A DNA stretch of 64,000 bases from Haloferula rosea (lineage in GTDB: Bacteria > Verrucomicrobiota > Verrucomicrobiia > Verrucomicrobiales > Akkermansiaceae), in NCBI RefSeq assembly GCF_016595525.1, contig NZ_JAENII010000009.1, forward strand, positions 62,001-126,000. The letters are read 5' to 3'. The notes under the pieces were generated by a model. That model did not search any database and was not told the origin of the DNA. It was given only the letters and a program-made list of their open reading frames with translations. Below are positions 52,079 to 61,540 of the stretch, in pieces. Each line of letters begins with the position of its first letter. The first letter of the stretch is position 1. The position numbers were made by a program, and so were the translations under genes.

Positions 52079-52855
52079 CTACCTGGGCAGAAGCAGTTCG
52101 TCGTCCTTGTAGCCGGTGATCTCGCGGAGCCCTTTGAGAAGTCGCTGCAGGGTCAGGAAGAGGATGCCGAGCAAGGGGATTCCAATGACGGCGAAGCCCC
52201 ATCCGGTGAGCTTGCCGATGATGCCATTGTAGACTTCCAGTGCGTCGTTGGCGGTGCGGTCGAAGCCGTGGAAGAAGAAGAGCGCCAGGAGCAGGTTGAG
52301 CGCGGAGCTCAGGAAGAACGAACCGGCGAACAGGGCGTTGGCCTGGTCGAGAAGCTTCTGGTAGGCGGCGTTTCCGTTCTTCGCCTCGACCTGTTTCTCG
52401 ATCTTCGGGATATCGAAAAGCGAGTCGTTGTAGAGGAAGACGTTGAGCAGTGGTGTGGCACTTCGCCTCGAAAAGAACACGGCGAAGCCGAGGGCGAGCG
52501 GGATGGCGGCCTCCTTCAGGCCGAAGAGGATGCCGGCGTGTTCCTTGACGGTGCCATCCTTGTTCCAGAGGTAGAGGGTCAGGCAGCCGGTCAGCAGGAC
52601 TGAAAAGAGACCGAGACCGGAAAAGAAGTTGAATTTGCGCGTCTTGACGAAGTGCCAGACGCCGTAGCCGAGCGGTAGGGCGAGTGCGACCCCCAAGGCC
52701 TTGATTGGTCCGATGTGCCAGAGTTTGGCGTCTTTTCCCATCTGCTCCTGCAGTGCCGGATCCTTGCTCAGGTAGCTGAGCACCATCACGGGGATGAGCA
52801 CATTGATCAGGATATTGGCGAGCGGGTGTTCCTGGTGGGTTTTCGGGTCGGCCAT
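52079..52855 (-). CDS. VC0807-like integral membrane protein
   Basis: This 258-residue protein has about six TM segments. NILINVLIPVMVLSYLS, GPIKALGVALALPLGYGVWHFVKTRKFNFFSGLGLFSVLLTG and KEAAIPLALGFAVFFS resemble VC0807-family proteins, which have no known function. DPALQEQMG lies in the first loop. The start at ATG 52855 gives a normal family length; the upstream frame to 53044 is GC-rich and lacks a credible protein. It diverges from the giant pilin-like gene at 53223 across a 367-base gap holding the G-rich tract. Confidence 0.72.
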   Translation of the reverse strand: MADPKTHQEHPLANILINVLIPVMVLSYLSKDPALQEQMGKDAKLWHIGPIKALGVALALPLGYGVWHFVKTRKFNFFSGLGLFSVLLTGCLTLYLWNKDGTVKEHAGILFGLKEAAIPLALGFAVFFSRRSATPLLNVFLYNDSLFDIPKIEKQVEAKNGNAAYQKLLDQANALFAGSFFLSSALNLLLALFFFHGFDRTANDALEVYNGIIGKLTGWGFAVIGIPLLGILFLTLQRLLKGLREITGYKDDELLLPR

Positions 52856-53222
52856 GGTGGAGGAAAAGTCCGGGCGGTTTTGGCGGGGGAGCCTGGATAC
52901 GGAAAGGAAAATCCCCAAGTCGGGGAAGGGGGAGGGGGCGGGTCGCCGGGTTGGGACGGGGGCGGGAATCGCCCGAATGTTTCCGATCCGGGCGCGAATC
53001 CGATTTTTGTGAGGTTTGTGTCCCAATGGGTAGGGCTCCAGCACCTTCTTGCTATGAGGGTAGGAGGCCTGAGCTTGTTCAAATCATCGCCATTGCAAAG
53101 GCCAGGTGGCCTCTCGAGGGCATAGGGATGTCGCAAAAATCAACTTCAGGTGTTAAGGTCTCCAAAATCGATATGCTTTACAACGTAGACACTTTGCATT
53201 CTCAATTCGTTTGGAAAACCCT
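52856..53222. other. Divergent intergenic region with G-rich tract
   Basis: No gene is recognised in these 367 bases. The + strand contains eight runs of three to five G at 52922-52966 (spacers AA, A, C, TCGCC, TT, AC, C), a strong G-quadruplex-forming pattern. It is upstream of both the minus-strand membrane protein gene and the + strand giant pilin-like gene. The last 80 bases before 53223 are AT-richer and would suit a promoter, but no convincing -35/-10 pair was identified. Confidence 0.6.
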
Positions 53223-56200
53223 ATGAAATCCAGAATTTCCATTTCTCGATGCCGTCGGATCGGGCAGCGTCATGGTTTTGCCTTGGTGATCACCATCAGC
53301 TTGATGGTTTTATTGTCCCTGCTTGCGATCGGCTTGCTTTCCCTGAGCTCCGTGAGCATCCGCAATTCCGGTAGGTCGGAGGCCATGACCCAGGCGAAGG
53401 CGAATGCGCGACTCGGATTGATGATCGCCCTTGGCGAGATCCAGAAAACCCTCGGTCCGGACCAGAGTGCGGCGGCTCCGGCGTCCATGATCTCAGAGAC
53501 GCCTGCGGAACCTCATGTGGCGGGAGTCTGGGAGTCCTGGACATGGGACCCCACCACCAATGCTTCCGTGCCGGACTACGCGAGCGAGAAAGGCTCCCGG
53601 TTTCAAGGCTGGCTGCTGAGCGACGATCAGGAACCGGGCAGGAGGCTCGATCTCGATTTTCCGGTCCAGGGCCCGAGCAACTCGGTGTTGCTCGTCGGGG
53701 AGGGCTCCGCGGAGGGGAGCGATGATGTGGAAGTGCGTGGTGGCGTGGTCGGTATCGACAGCGAGGACGGCAATGAGGGATTTGCCTGGGCCGCGCTTCA
53801 GGAAGATGTGAAGGCCCACGTGCAGCCGGGAGCGGGAGACGTACCCGATGGTGCGGCGGAGCGGTTCGCTTCTTTGTTCTCTCCTGATGAGAGCGGTTTG
53901 GCGTCATTGGATTTCGTCGGGGAACTCGAAGGGGACCGTGATCTGCGGCAGCGGGCGCTCACGACCTCGACTTTCTCGCTTGCAAGCGCATCCAGCGATG
54001 GAGGTCGCCAATCCTTCCATCACCTGAGTCCTTACCCGCTCGGGGTGCTGGCGGATGCGGCCCAGGGCGGACTCCGGCGTGACCTGACCACCGAGTTCGA
54101 GAACTTCACCAGCTCTTCCCTCAAGGATCAGCGGGTGCTGGATGCCCGCACCGGGGCGGAACCCTGGTGGGACCATCTGGCGGACTACTACAACCTCCAC
54201 CAGCGGGTGGACGCCGCGGGAGGAGGGGAAAGCCCGATCAACCTCGACTCAGATCTCCGCAGCTTCACGGAGATCAATCGGAGCAACTCCGCCCCGAAGC
54301 GCGCGGTCCTGACCCCGGTCGTCGCCAAGGTCGACATTGTGTTCTCCCTGGTGACCCATGACCTGCGCAACCAGTATCAGAACAAGTACGCCCAGCAGGA
54401 TCAGAACCGGACCCACTACTCGCCATGGCTGGTCTTCGAGCCGGTGGTGACGATGTGGAATCCGTACAACGTCCCGGTCGAGTTCTCCGAGCTGAAGCTG
54501 TATTTCGACAAGATTCCCGTCGGTTTCCGGTTCCAGAAGAAGGAAGGCCGGGGTGCGTGGACGGAGGTGCGCAATGTGTCCACCGACAACACGGAGTACT
54601 GGTGGCCGCTTTCCCGGTACATCTGGGGCGGAGGCAAGGAGGATGCGATCACCGAGTTCTTTGTCCGTCTCGTGGGCGGTGGTGCCGGCTCGCGTCCGGG
54701 CGGGGATGTGGTCCTTGAACCCGGCGAGACCCGGGTGTTCACGGCGAATGTCACGGCATCGGAGACATGGGGGCAGGTGAAGAACGATTTCATCATCACC
54801 GGTTCCAATGACGCCAAGAACAAGATTCAGGCAGGTGGGAACGGGGTGGAATATACCGGCGGGTGGAACCGCACCGGTGGGTTCCGCTTTGACCACTTGT
54901 CCCGCTTCCAGAGCTACCGGAATCCCTCGAGCCTCTACAGCTTCGAGCGGAGGATGAACAACCGGAACGACTGGCACTGGGTGGCGCTTCGTTCCAGTGA
55001 TGGATTCCGTGTGCGGGCTCGATTGCTGGACAATGACAACCCTGACACGAACGAGTCCGCTGACGATGACCGTGACCGTTCCTTCTCGATGAAACTTTCC
55101 CTGATGACTCAGGACGCGCGGATGACGGATACCCGGAAGGTCATCCAGGACATGACCATCGAGGTGGATGATTTCCACAAACTCTACCGCGAGGGCGAAC
55201 CGAAGATCATCGAGCACGACATCATCGCGGCGGAGGCTTATCAGGCGGAATCCGCCAGGGGACCTGGTGGGAAAAGCCCGTTTGCGGTCCTGAGCCTGAC
55301 GGCCAAGCCCACCCGCGATCTACTCCATCCGACCAAGGGCTGGCTCTTCGGCAACCCGGCGACGGCGAACCTCACCGTCGACGAGAGCCAGGCGCCCTAC
55401 TCGGCCCAGAGCTATGAGATGAGCTTCCTTGAAGTCTTCGGCTCGAATTCGTTCCCGATGGTCGACGTCGACATCGCCACGGGGACGCGGGGGTTCTTTG
55501 GTCCGGGGCAGACCAGTCAGTATGGGCTCACCGCGGCAACAATGTTCAGTCTGCCGCGCGAACCGATGGTTTCCATCGCACAGTTCCAGAGTGCCAATAT
55601 CCTCGCTTCGAATGCCCTCCCGCACTTCAACTATCCGGTGGGGAATTCCCATGCCCACCCCTTGATCCCGTCCGACCGGGTGATGCAGAGCCGGATGTTC
55701 GACCATAGCTACGGGCTCAACTGGCGTCTGTGGGACAGCTTCTATTTCTCCTCCCTGTCGCAGGATGCGCCTGTGGATGCGGCCTCCTTCGTCGATGGCG
55801 AATCCCCCCTGAATCCCCGCATGATCTTCCACAAGCCCGGCGGCATGACTGACGGGGATGCCTTGGCGCGGATCGAGGGAGGCGACCCGTCCGAGCGGGG
55901 TCTGCGTGTGGCGTCCCATCAGTTGGTGCGCGGTGTGTTCAATGTCAACTCGACCAGCGTCGAGGCTTGGAAGGCGGTGTTGTCTGGTCTCAAGGGCCGC
56001 GAGATTCCGACCCGTGAAGGCGGTGAGCGAAGCTCCGATGACCAAACGCCCTTCGGGCGGATCATTCCGGCTGTCAGCCAGAACGACGAGGCACTCGCCG
56101 TGGGTGGCGGTGCGGGCAATGGCGGTCTGGAAGCCGCTCGAGCCTCAAGATGGGTCGGGATGCATCGACTCGACGACAACCAGATCGAAGTCCTGGCGCG

Positions 56201-56723
56201 CAAGATCGTGGATGAGATCAAGAAGCGGGGTCAGGAAGATGAAGCTCCTATTCTGACTCTCGGGGAGTTCGTCAATCGTCGCCCGGGATCCTCCACCGAC
56301 CTGCATGCGGTCCGCGGTTTGTTGCAGACGGCCATCGATGAAGCCAATCAGGAGGCCCAGTTGTTCTCACTCGAGGACGGAGATCCCATCCTTCTCACGG
56401 ACACCGTGGCGAACACGGCTGCCCTCGAGGGCAATACGGCTGAAGGCTCGCCGGCGGAGCTGCTCCAGGGAGATGTGCTGCATCAGATCGGAGCCTTCCT
56501 CACCACGCACAGCGACACGCTGCGCATTCGCAGCTACGGCACGGCCGGGCAGGACGGTTCGAAGGCTGAGGCATGGTGTGAAGCCATCGTCCAGCGGGTG
56601 CCGGAATTCGTCGACTCTTCGGACAATCCGGAGGTCGTCCCGGCCCCAGACTCGGTCAATGCCCGTTTCGGTCGCCGCTATCAGGTGGTCTCTTTCCGCT
56701 GGTTGACCCGCAATGAAGTTTGA
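53223..56723 (+). CDS. Giant pilin-like protein (Verru_Chthon cassette protein A-like)
   Basis: This 1166-residue protein has a type IV prepilin-like N-terminus: basic residues 1-16, then GFALVITISLMVLLSLLAIGLLSLSSVSIRNSG, with a possible cleavage G18|F19. The usual Glu at mature position 5 is missing. The remainder is a large extracytoplasmic part without domains I recognise, containing RNQYQNKYAQQDQNRTHYSPWLVFEP and PYNVPVEFSELKLYFDKIP. Large size and N-terminal GFALV-L/I pattern match the Verru_Chthon cassette protein A family of Verrucomicrobia; partner cassette pilins B-D are not visible. TTG at 53211 is a weaker alternative start. A second exported protein gene overlaps its last 11 bases. 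Confidence 0.75.
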   Translation: MKSRISISRCRRIGQRHGFALVITISLMVLLSLLAIGLLSLSSVSIRNSGRSEAMTQAKANARLGLMIALGEIQKTLGPDQSAAAPASMISETPAEPHVAGVWESWTWDPTTNASVPDYASEKGSRFQGWLLSDDQEPGRRLDLDFPVQGPSNSVLLVGEGSAEGSDDVEVRGGVVGIDSEDGNEGFAWAALQEDVKAHVQPGAGDVPDGAAERFASLFSPDESGLASLDFVGELEGDRDLRQRALTTSTFSLASASSDGGRQSFHHLSPYPLGVLADAAQGGLRRDLTTEFENFTSSSLKDQRVLDARTGAEPWWDHLADYYNLHQRVDAAGGGESPINLDSDLRSFTEINRSNSAPKRAVLTPVVAKVDIVFSLVTHDLRNQYQNKYAQQDQNRTHYSPWLVFEPVVTMWNPYNVPVEFSELKLYFDKIPVGFRFQKKEGRGAWTEVRNVSTDNTEYWWPLSRYIWGGGKEDAITEFFVRLVGGGAGSRPGGDVVLEPGETRVFTANVTASETWGQVKNDFIITGSNDAKNKIQAGGNGVEYTGGWNRTGGFRFDHLSRFQSYRNPSSLYSFERRMNNRNDWHWVALRSSDGFRVRARLLDNDNPDTNESADDDRDRSFSMKLSLMTQDARMTDTRKVIQDMTIEVDDFHKLYREGEPKIIEHDIIAAEAYQAESARGPGGKSPFAVLSLTAKPTRDLLHPTKGWLFGNPATANLTVDESQAPYSAQSYEMSFLEVFGSNSFPMVDVDIATGTRGFFGPGQTSQYGLTAATMFSLPREPMVSIAQFQSANILASNALPHFNYPVGNSHAHPLIPSDRVMQSRMFDHSYGLNWRLWDSFYFSSLSQDAPVDAASFVDGESPLNPRMIFHKPGGMTDGDALARIEGGDPSERGLRVASHQLVRGVFNVNSTSVEAWKAVLSGLKGREIPTREGGERSSDDQTPFGRIIPAVSQNDEALAVGGGAGNGGLEAARASRWVGMHRLDDNQIEVLARKIVDEIKKRGQEDEAPILTLGEFVNRRPGSSTDLHAVRGLLQTAIDEANQEAQLFSLEDGDPILLTDTVANTAALEGNTAEGSPAELLQGDVLHQIGAFLTTHSDTLRIRSYGTAGQDGSKAEAWCEAIVQRVPEFVDSSDNPEVVPAPDSVNARFGRRYQVVSFRWLTRNEV

Positions 56724-57447
56724 ATCCTTCCTCCTCATGAGAATCCTCCAGTTCCTTGTCGCAGCATTCGTTTGTCTCCCCTGGCTGCATGCCCAGGACA
56801 AGGGCCGTGCCATCAAGGTTCGGACCCTGTGCTTTGAAATGGTGCCTCAGGCTCCCCGTGATGTCGTGGTGAGTGGTGATCCGACTCTGGCGAATCGTGA
56901 GGATGTGGCTTTGAGTCGTCGCCTTTCCTCCGAGCAGACCAACCTGCTCCTGACGGGGAATACCGTGCGCCTCGGGGAGATGGGAACGACCGATGACGGC
57001 AAGCCGGTTCTGAATGCGATGGCCGAGGCGAAGCTCCCATCGTCTGGTTCGCAGTTCCTGCTGCTGCTCGTTCCGTCCGGCGAGAAGGAGGGGAAAGTGT
57101 ATCGGTGCCTGGTGCTTCCGGACGAAGCGAAGGCCTTTCCCGCGGGTGCCTTCCGCTTTGTCAATCTGAGTCCAAGTCGACTGAGGTTCGCGCTGGGAGC
57201 CCGCCCGATCGAAGTCGGTCCGGGTGCGGTCAAGGTGATGGACGAAATCGGTGGTGTCAGGGAAGACGGCCGGTTTCCCTACGTGGCGCAGCACCACGAA
57301 GGGGGGGTGTGGAACCGCTTGAGCACCGGATATTGGACCAGCCATGAAAAGACCCGCTCGTTGCAGGTCGTCTATCTGGACCCGCGGACCAAGCGTTTGA
57401 CCTTGCGTGGCTTTGACGACAAGTTGCTCATGCGAGATCGCTCGTGA
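56713..57447 (+). CDS. Exported protein of unknown function, coupled to the giant pilin-like gene
   Basis: This 244-residue protein has a signal peptide (about residues 9-27, LLMRILQFLVAAFVCLPWLHA with Ala/Gln junction near HAQD). The mature part has segments FLLLLVPSGEKEGKVYRCLV, GAFRFVNLSPSRLRFALG and KSLQVVYLDPRTKRL-like beta-rich strands; no family is recognised. ATG 56713 overlaps the upstream stop by 11 bases, implying translational coupling; ATG 56737 is an alternative that gives a cleaner signal peptide. The two products are likely to work together at the cell surface. Confidence 0.72.
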   Translation: MKFESFLLMRILQFLVAAFVCLPWLHAQDKGRAIKVRTLCFEMVPQAPRDVVVSGDPTLANREDVALSRRLSSEQTNLLLTGNTVRLGEMGTTDDGKPVLNAMAEAKLPSSGSQFLLLLVPSGEKEGKVYRCLVLPDEAKAFPAGAFRFVNLSPSRLRFALGARPIEVGPGAVKVMDEIGGVREDGRFPYVAQHHEGGVWNRLSTGYWTSHEKTRSLQVVYLDPRTKRLTLRGFDDKLLMRDRS

Positions 57448-57562
57448 ATTCCCTCCATCGATCTGCGGAGGACGATGCGATGGCTGACTTCCCCGGAGGT
57501 CATCTACTAGTTGCGTAGTGGAAGTGGTGGTTGCCACGGAAAATCAGCCAGAAATCAAGTCG

Positions 57563-59815
57563 ATGACCATTCCCATTTCCCAAGCCGCCGGTCATCCGAA
57601 CTTCAGGACTGGTGGGCGGATGAGGCACCTGATGGCGGGTTTGATGTGGCTTGGCTGCGGTGGCGCGGGACTCTTCGAGTTGTCAGCGAGCCCGATCGTA
57701 GCAGGAGCCCATGAGGATCTTGATCCGGTGCTTGCGGGAAGGGTGCTTCTTTCGGAGCTCAACTGCACGCGGTGCCACGATGGGATTTCGGTTTCCAGAG
57801 GAGCCCCTGATCTGGCGGATGCCGGAGCCCGCATCGATCCCGGGTATCTGAAGGAATTCATCCTGTCTCCCCACGAGGCCAAGCCGGGAACGACCATGCC
57901 CTCGATGCTGGGAAAGGTGGCTGAAGCGGAACGCGGGAAGGTGGCCGATCTGCTCGTCGATCACATTCTTGGCATCAAGGGACCTGCGCCCGAACCCGCC
58001 ACCGAACCGGCCCCGGATTCCGTGAAACGAGGAGCCGGGCTCTTCCACAAGATCGGCTGTGTGGCCTGCCATGCTCCGGAAGACGAGGCCATCGAGGGCT
58101 CGGTGCCGCTTCATCGGTTGGGTGAAAAATTCACCATCGCGAGTCTGGTGGCATTTCTGGAGGATCCACTGGCGGTGAGGCCGGGCGGGCGGATGCCGAA
58201 GTTTGCTCTCACGCATGCGGAGGCGGAGCATCTGGCGAGTTACCTCCTTCGGGACGCGAATCCTCGGCGGACGGTGGCGTCGGATCGTGAGCCCACCGGG
58301 GCGGGGAAGCGTTGGTTCGATTCGCTTCAATGTGCCCAGTGCCACGAACCAAGCCAGTCCGGTGCTGCCGCCTTGAAGGATCTGGATTCCGGGAAGTCGT
58401 GCACGACGGCGCAGTATCCCTTGTCCGAGGAACAGCAGGGATGGATCTCCGCCGCGCTGGATGCCCTGGACCGGAAGCTTGACCCGGCGGAGGAGGTGCT
58501 TGTCGAAATGGCTCGTCTCAATTGCATCGCGTGCCACCAGAGGGATTACATCGGTGGACCTTCCGCGGCACGTGATCCGTACTTCACGACCGAGAATCTG
58601 AACCTCGGCGAGCAGGCCCGGATTCCTCCTGACCTCACGGATGTCGGAGCGAAGTTGAAGCCCCAGGCTCTGCGCCGGATCCTGGCGGGGGATCGCATTC
58701 ATCGGCCCTACCTCCATGCGAGGATGCCGGCATTCGGCTATCGGAACACCCAGCGCCTGTTCGAACTGCTTTCGGAGAACGATGAACTTCCCAAGGCCGA
58801 GTTCGAGCGGGTGACCGACCGGAAGAAGGCTCGTGAATCAGGTCATGCCCTGGTCGGGGACAAGTATCTCTCCTGCGTTGCCTGCCATACCTTCAATGGT
58901 GACTCGACCACCACCTTGAATGCGATCGATCTGAACTCGATGGCGGATCGCCTCACGGAGAACTGGTTCCACCTCTACCTGCGAAACCCGCAGGAGTTTC
59001 ATGAGACCACCATCATGCCGAACTTCTGGCCGGGTGGGAAACCGGTGAGGCCGGAGATTCTGGATGGGGACAGTGGCAAACAGATCGATGCGATCTGGGA
59101 ATACCTTCAGGCCGGGAGGGGAGCGCGCATCCCGTCGGGCATCAGGCCTGAGCCGATCCACTACGGCCCGCAGCATGGAGAAGCGGTAATGCTGCGGCGT
59201 CAGTACCGGGGGATTGGCAAACGGGGGATCGGTGTGGGTTATCCCGAGGGCGTCAACCTGGCATTCGATGCGGCGCAGTGCCGGCTAGGGTCAATCTGGG
59301 CGGGCCCGTTTGCCGAGATGTCAGGCGTGTGGCGGGGTCAGGGATCGGGCAATGTCCACGAGGGCGGCAAGGATGTGCTGAGGTTTCCGGTGGGCCCCGC
59401 CTTTGCGACGCTCGCATCGCTGGAAGCGCCGTGGCCGGTGCTGGAAGAGGCCGTGAAGGCAGAGGGGTTCCAGTTTCAGGGATACGCCCTCGATGAAGCT
59501 CAGCGTCCGACCTTCCGTTACTCCTTCTCGGGGCTGCAGATCGACGATCAGTTTTTGGACGATGCGGACGGGCCTTCGCTGACACGAGAGCTTCGCTTCG
59601 ACCGTGATGCGCCGGAGGCTTTGTATTTCCGCGTGGCGGCGGGCAAGTTGCGGGCCGGTGAATCCGGCAAGCGCGTTTTCCGTCTGGGTGAACGGCTGGA
59701 GTTGCAGCTGTCCTCGGACGGCCTGCTGAGAAAGTCTGCCGGACAGAGTGAATTGTTGGTTCCCCTCGTGGAATTGAAGAGCCTTGGGATCACCTATCGA
59801 TTTATTTCGCCATGA
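57563..59815 (+). CDS. Pentahaem c-type cytochrome with C-terminal domain
   Basis: This 750-residue periplasmic protein has five CxxCH haem sites: CTRCH 68-72, CVACH 166-170, CAQCH 257-261, CIACH 321-325 and CVACH 438-442. Spacings of 60-110 residues suggest a series of cytochrome c domains. The region after about residue 540 lacks haem motifs and appears beta-rich (GDVLRFPVG-like VLRFPVGPAFATL, FRYSFSGLQIDDQFL). A signal sequence lies at MRHLMAGLMWLGCGG. ATG 57563 is given; ATG 57620 or GTG 57518 are alternative starts. The stop overlaps the beta-propeller gene by four bases, so both probably form one electron-transfer pair, as in many PVC proteins. Confidence 0.85.
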   Translation: MTIPISQAAGHPNFRTGGRMRHLMAGLMWLGCGGAGLFELSASPIVAGAHEDLDPVLAGRVLLSELNCTRCHDGISVSRGAPDLADAGARIDPGYLKEFILSPHEAKPGTTMPSMLGKVAEAERGKVADLLVDHILGIKGPAPEPATEPAPDSVKRGAGLFHKIGCVACHAPEDEAIEGSVPLHRLGEKFTIASLVAFLEDPLAVRPGGRMPKFALTHAEAEHLASYLLRDANPRRTVASDREPTGAGKRWFDSLQCAQCHEPSQSGAAALKDLDSGKSCTTAQYPLSEEQQGWISAALDALDRKLDPAEEVLVEMARLNCIACHQRDYIGGPSAARDPYFTTENLNLGEQARIPPDLTDVGAKLKPQALRRILAGDRIHRPYLHARMPAFGYRNTQRLFELLSENDELPKAEFERVTDRKKARESGHALVGDKYLSCVACHTFNGDSTTTLNAIDLNSMADRLTENWFHLYLRNPQEFHETTIMPNFWPGGKPVRPEILDGDSGKQIDAIWEYLQAGRGARIPSGIRPEPIHYGPQHGEAVMLRRQYRGIGKRGIGVGYPEGVNLAFDAAQCRLGSIWAGPFAEMSGVWRGQGSGNVHEGGKDVLRFPVGPAFATLASLEAPWPVLEEAVKAEGFQFQGYALDEAQRPTFRYSFSGLQIDDQFLDDADGPSLTRELRFDRDAPEALYFRVAAGKLRAGESGKRVFRLGERLELQLSSDGLLRKSAGQSELLVPLVELKSLGITYRFISP

Positions 59816-61290
59816 GAGCCTACATGTTTTCCGCTTTGCTGGCGCTTTGCAGTCTGTCTTCTTTTGCCGAATCGCTTGGCTCCAGCTGGGGCACCGGGGA
59901 GCGTGAGGCGGAGTATTACAAGATCACGCGGATTCGGATTCCCGAGCCGCTCTTCGTCGAAGCGGGGTGCTTCGCGACCCTGCCAGATGGAAGGGTGGCC
60001 GTCGGCACGCGGCGGGGTGACGTCTTCCTCATCGACGGGCTATCCGAGGCTCGTCCCGAGCCGGTCTTCCATCGGTTCGCGGCAGGAATGGACGAGTTGC
60101 TCGGGCTCAGTTGGAAGGATGGATCGCTCTATGCCACCCAGGCTGCGGAGCTCACCCGATTGACCGACACCGACGGGGATGACCGGGCGGACCAATACGA
60201 CACGGTGAGCGATGATTGGGGCTTCGCGAATTATCACGAGTATGCCATGGGCTCGGATCCCGATCCCGACGGCAACATCTGGATCACGCTCGGGTTGTCG
60301 AAGTCCTACCATTCATGGGCCCCCTTCCGGGGATGGGCGCTGAAGATCACGCCCGATGGCGAGGCCATCCCAGTGTGCAGCGGGCTCAGGAGTCCTCTGG
60401 GTGTGGGACCGAATGGGAAGGGAGCCATGATCTACGCGGAGAGCCAAGGACCGTGGAATGGAGCGTGCTCGTTGAAGCATCTGAAGCCCGGTGGCTTCAT
60501 GGGCCACCCGGTGAGCTACAACTGGTATGAACTGGCTCCGAACATGGGGCCAACCCCCGTGGTCCCCAACAGCCCGTCGCGGCTTGAGATCGAGCGCGAG
60601 CGCGTGAAGGAACTCGTCCCCTACGCCGTGGTGTTTCCATTCCGGCGGATGGGGCGGTCGATTTCCGGATTCGTGATCGATGAGACGGATGGAAAATTCG
60701 GCCCCTTCGGCGGCCAGATCTTCATTGGTGAATACACGCTGAGTGTCGTCATGAGGGCTACCATGGAGGAGGTCAACGGAGTCTGGCAGGGCGCGTGTTA
60801 TCCGTTTCGGGAGGGGCTCTCGACCGGCATCCTCAATTGCCATTTCACCCCGGGCGGCCAACTTCTCACGGGCGGGACGAACCGCGGGTGGCCCGTCCGT
60901 GGATCCGAGGAGAACCTGCTGGAGCGCATCGACTGGACGGGCAAGACCCCATTCGAGTTGAAGGAAATCCAGGTGAGGTCGGATGGATTCCAGCTGTCCT
61001 TCACCAAACCAGTCGATCGAGCGCTTGGCGCCGACCCGGCCAGCTACGTTCTCGGCACCTTCACCCACATTTACCAGTCCGGCTACGGGAGTCCCGAGGT
61101 GGACCAGACGACTCCGGTCGTTCGCTCGGCGGAGGTGTCGGACGATGGACTTGAGGTGCGGCTGCGGGTCGATGGGATGGTCAAGGGTCACGTCCATGAG
61201 TTCGACGTCGCCGCCATCAGGTCCGGCGAAGGAGAGGAACCGCTTCACCGCGATGCCTACTACACCCTGAACGAGCTCCCATTGGAGTAG
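59812..61290 (+). CDS. Secreted beta-propeller protein (sorbosone/PQQ-dehydrogenase-like)
   Basis: This 492-residue protein has a signal peptide (residues 1-19) and a beta-propeller-like sequence with repeated W/F-x-D-G motifs: DGRVAVGTRRGDVFLIDG, SLYATQAAELTRLTDTDGDDRAD, DPDGNIWITLGLSKSYHSW and FGGQIFIGEYTL. The segment LTDTDGDDRADQYDT resembles the metal-binding loops of PVC-type propeller dehydrogenases fused or paired to cytochromes. A C-terminal beta domain (about residues 385-492) follows. It overlaps the pentahaem cytochrome stop by four bases. Substrate is unknown. Confidence 0.78.
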   Translation: MRAYMFSALLALCSLSSFAESLGSSWGTGEREAEYYKITRIRIPEPLFVEAGCFATLPDGRVAVGTRRGDVFLIDGLSEARPEPVFHRFAAGMDELLGLSWKDGSLYATQAAELTRLTDTDGDDRADQYDTVSDDWGFANYHEYAMGSDPDPDGNIWITLGLSKSYHSWAPFRGWALKITPDGEAIPVCSGLRSPLGVGPNGKGAMIYAESQGPWNGACSLKHLKPGGFMGHPVSYNWYELAPNMGPTPVVPNSPSRLEIERERVKELVPYAVVFPFRRMGRSISGFVIDETDGKFGPFGGQIFIGEYTLSVVMRATMEEVNGVWQGACYPFREGLSTGILNCHFTPGGQLLTGGTNRGWPVRGSEENLLERIDWTGKTPFELKEIQVRSDGFQLSFTKPVDRALGADPASYVLGTFTHIYQSGYGSPEVDQTTPVVRSAEVSDDGLEVRLRVDGMVKGHVHEFDVAAIRSGEGEEPLHRDAYYTLNELPLE

Positions 61291-61540
61291 GGGGCATCCA
61301 GCGGAGCGCTGCGGTTGAGCAGGGGGTGCTGGGGCATTTTTCGGGGCAAATGGGAGGTTTCAGGCGCCGCATTCCGGGGTGGGCCGCAGTCCACCGCAAA
61401 AAACAACGGGCCAACTGTCCCAATCTCCCAGCGATCAGGGCTCTGTAATCTGGAACCCATGGCCTCCGGTCTGACCGATGCCATTCCGGAGAGCCATGTC
61501 AGGGGAATTGTCCTCTGCCTTGATCCCAAAAAAAGAACCA

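Noticed and set aside
52869-53044. Upstream extension of the VC0807-like frame
   Set aside because: Pro/Arg-rich translation of the G-rich intergenic tract; the family N-terminus begins at 52855.
60313-61248. 311-residue minus-strand frame
   Set aside because: Antisense to the beta-propeller gene, low complexity, no motif.
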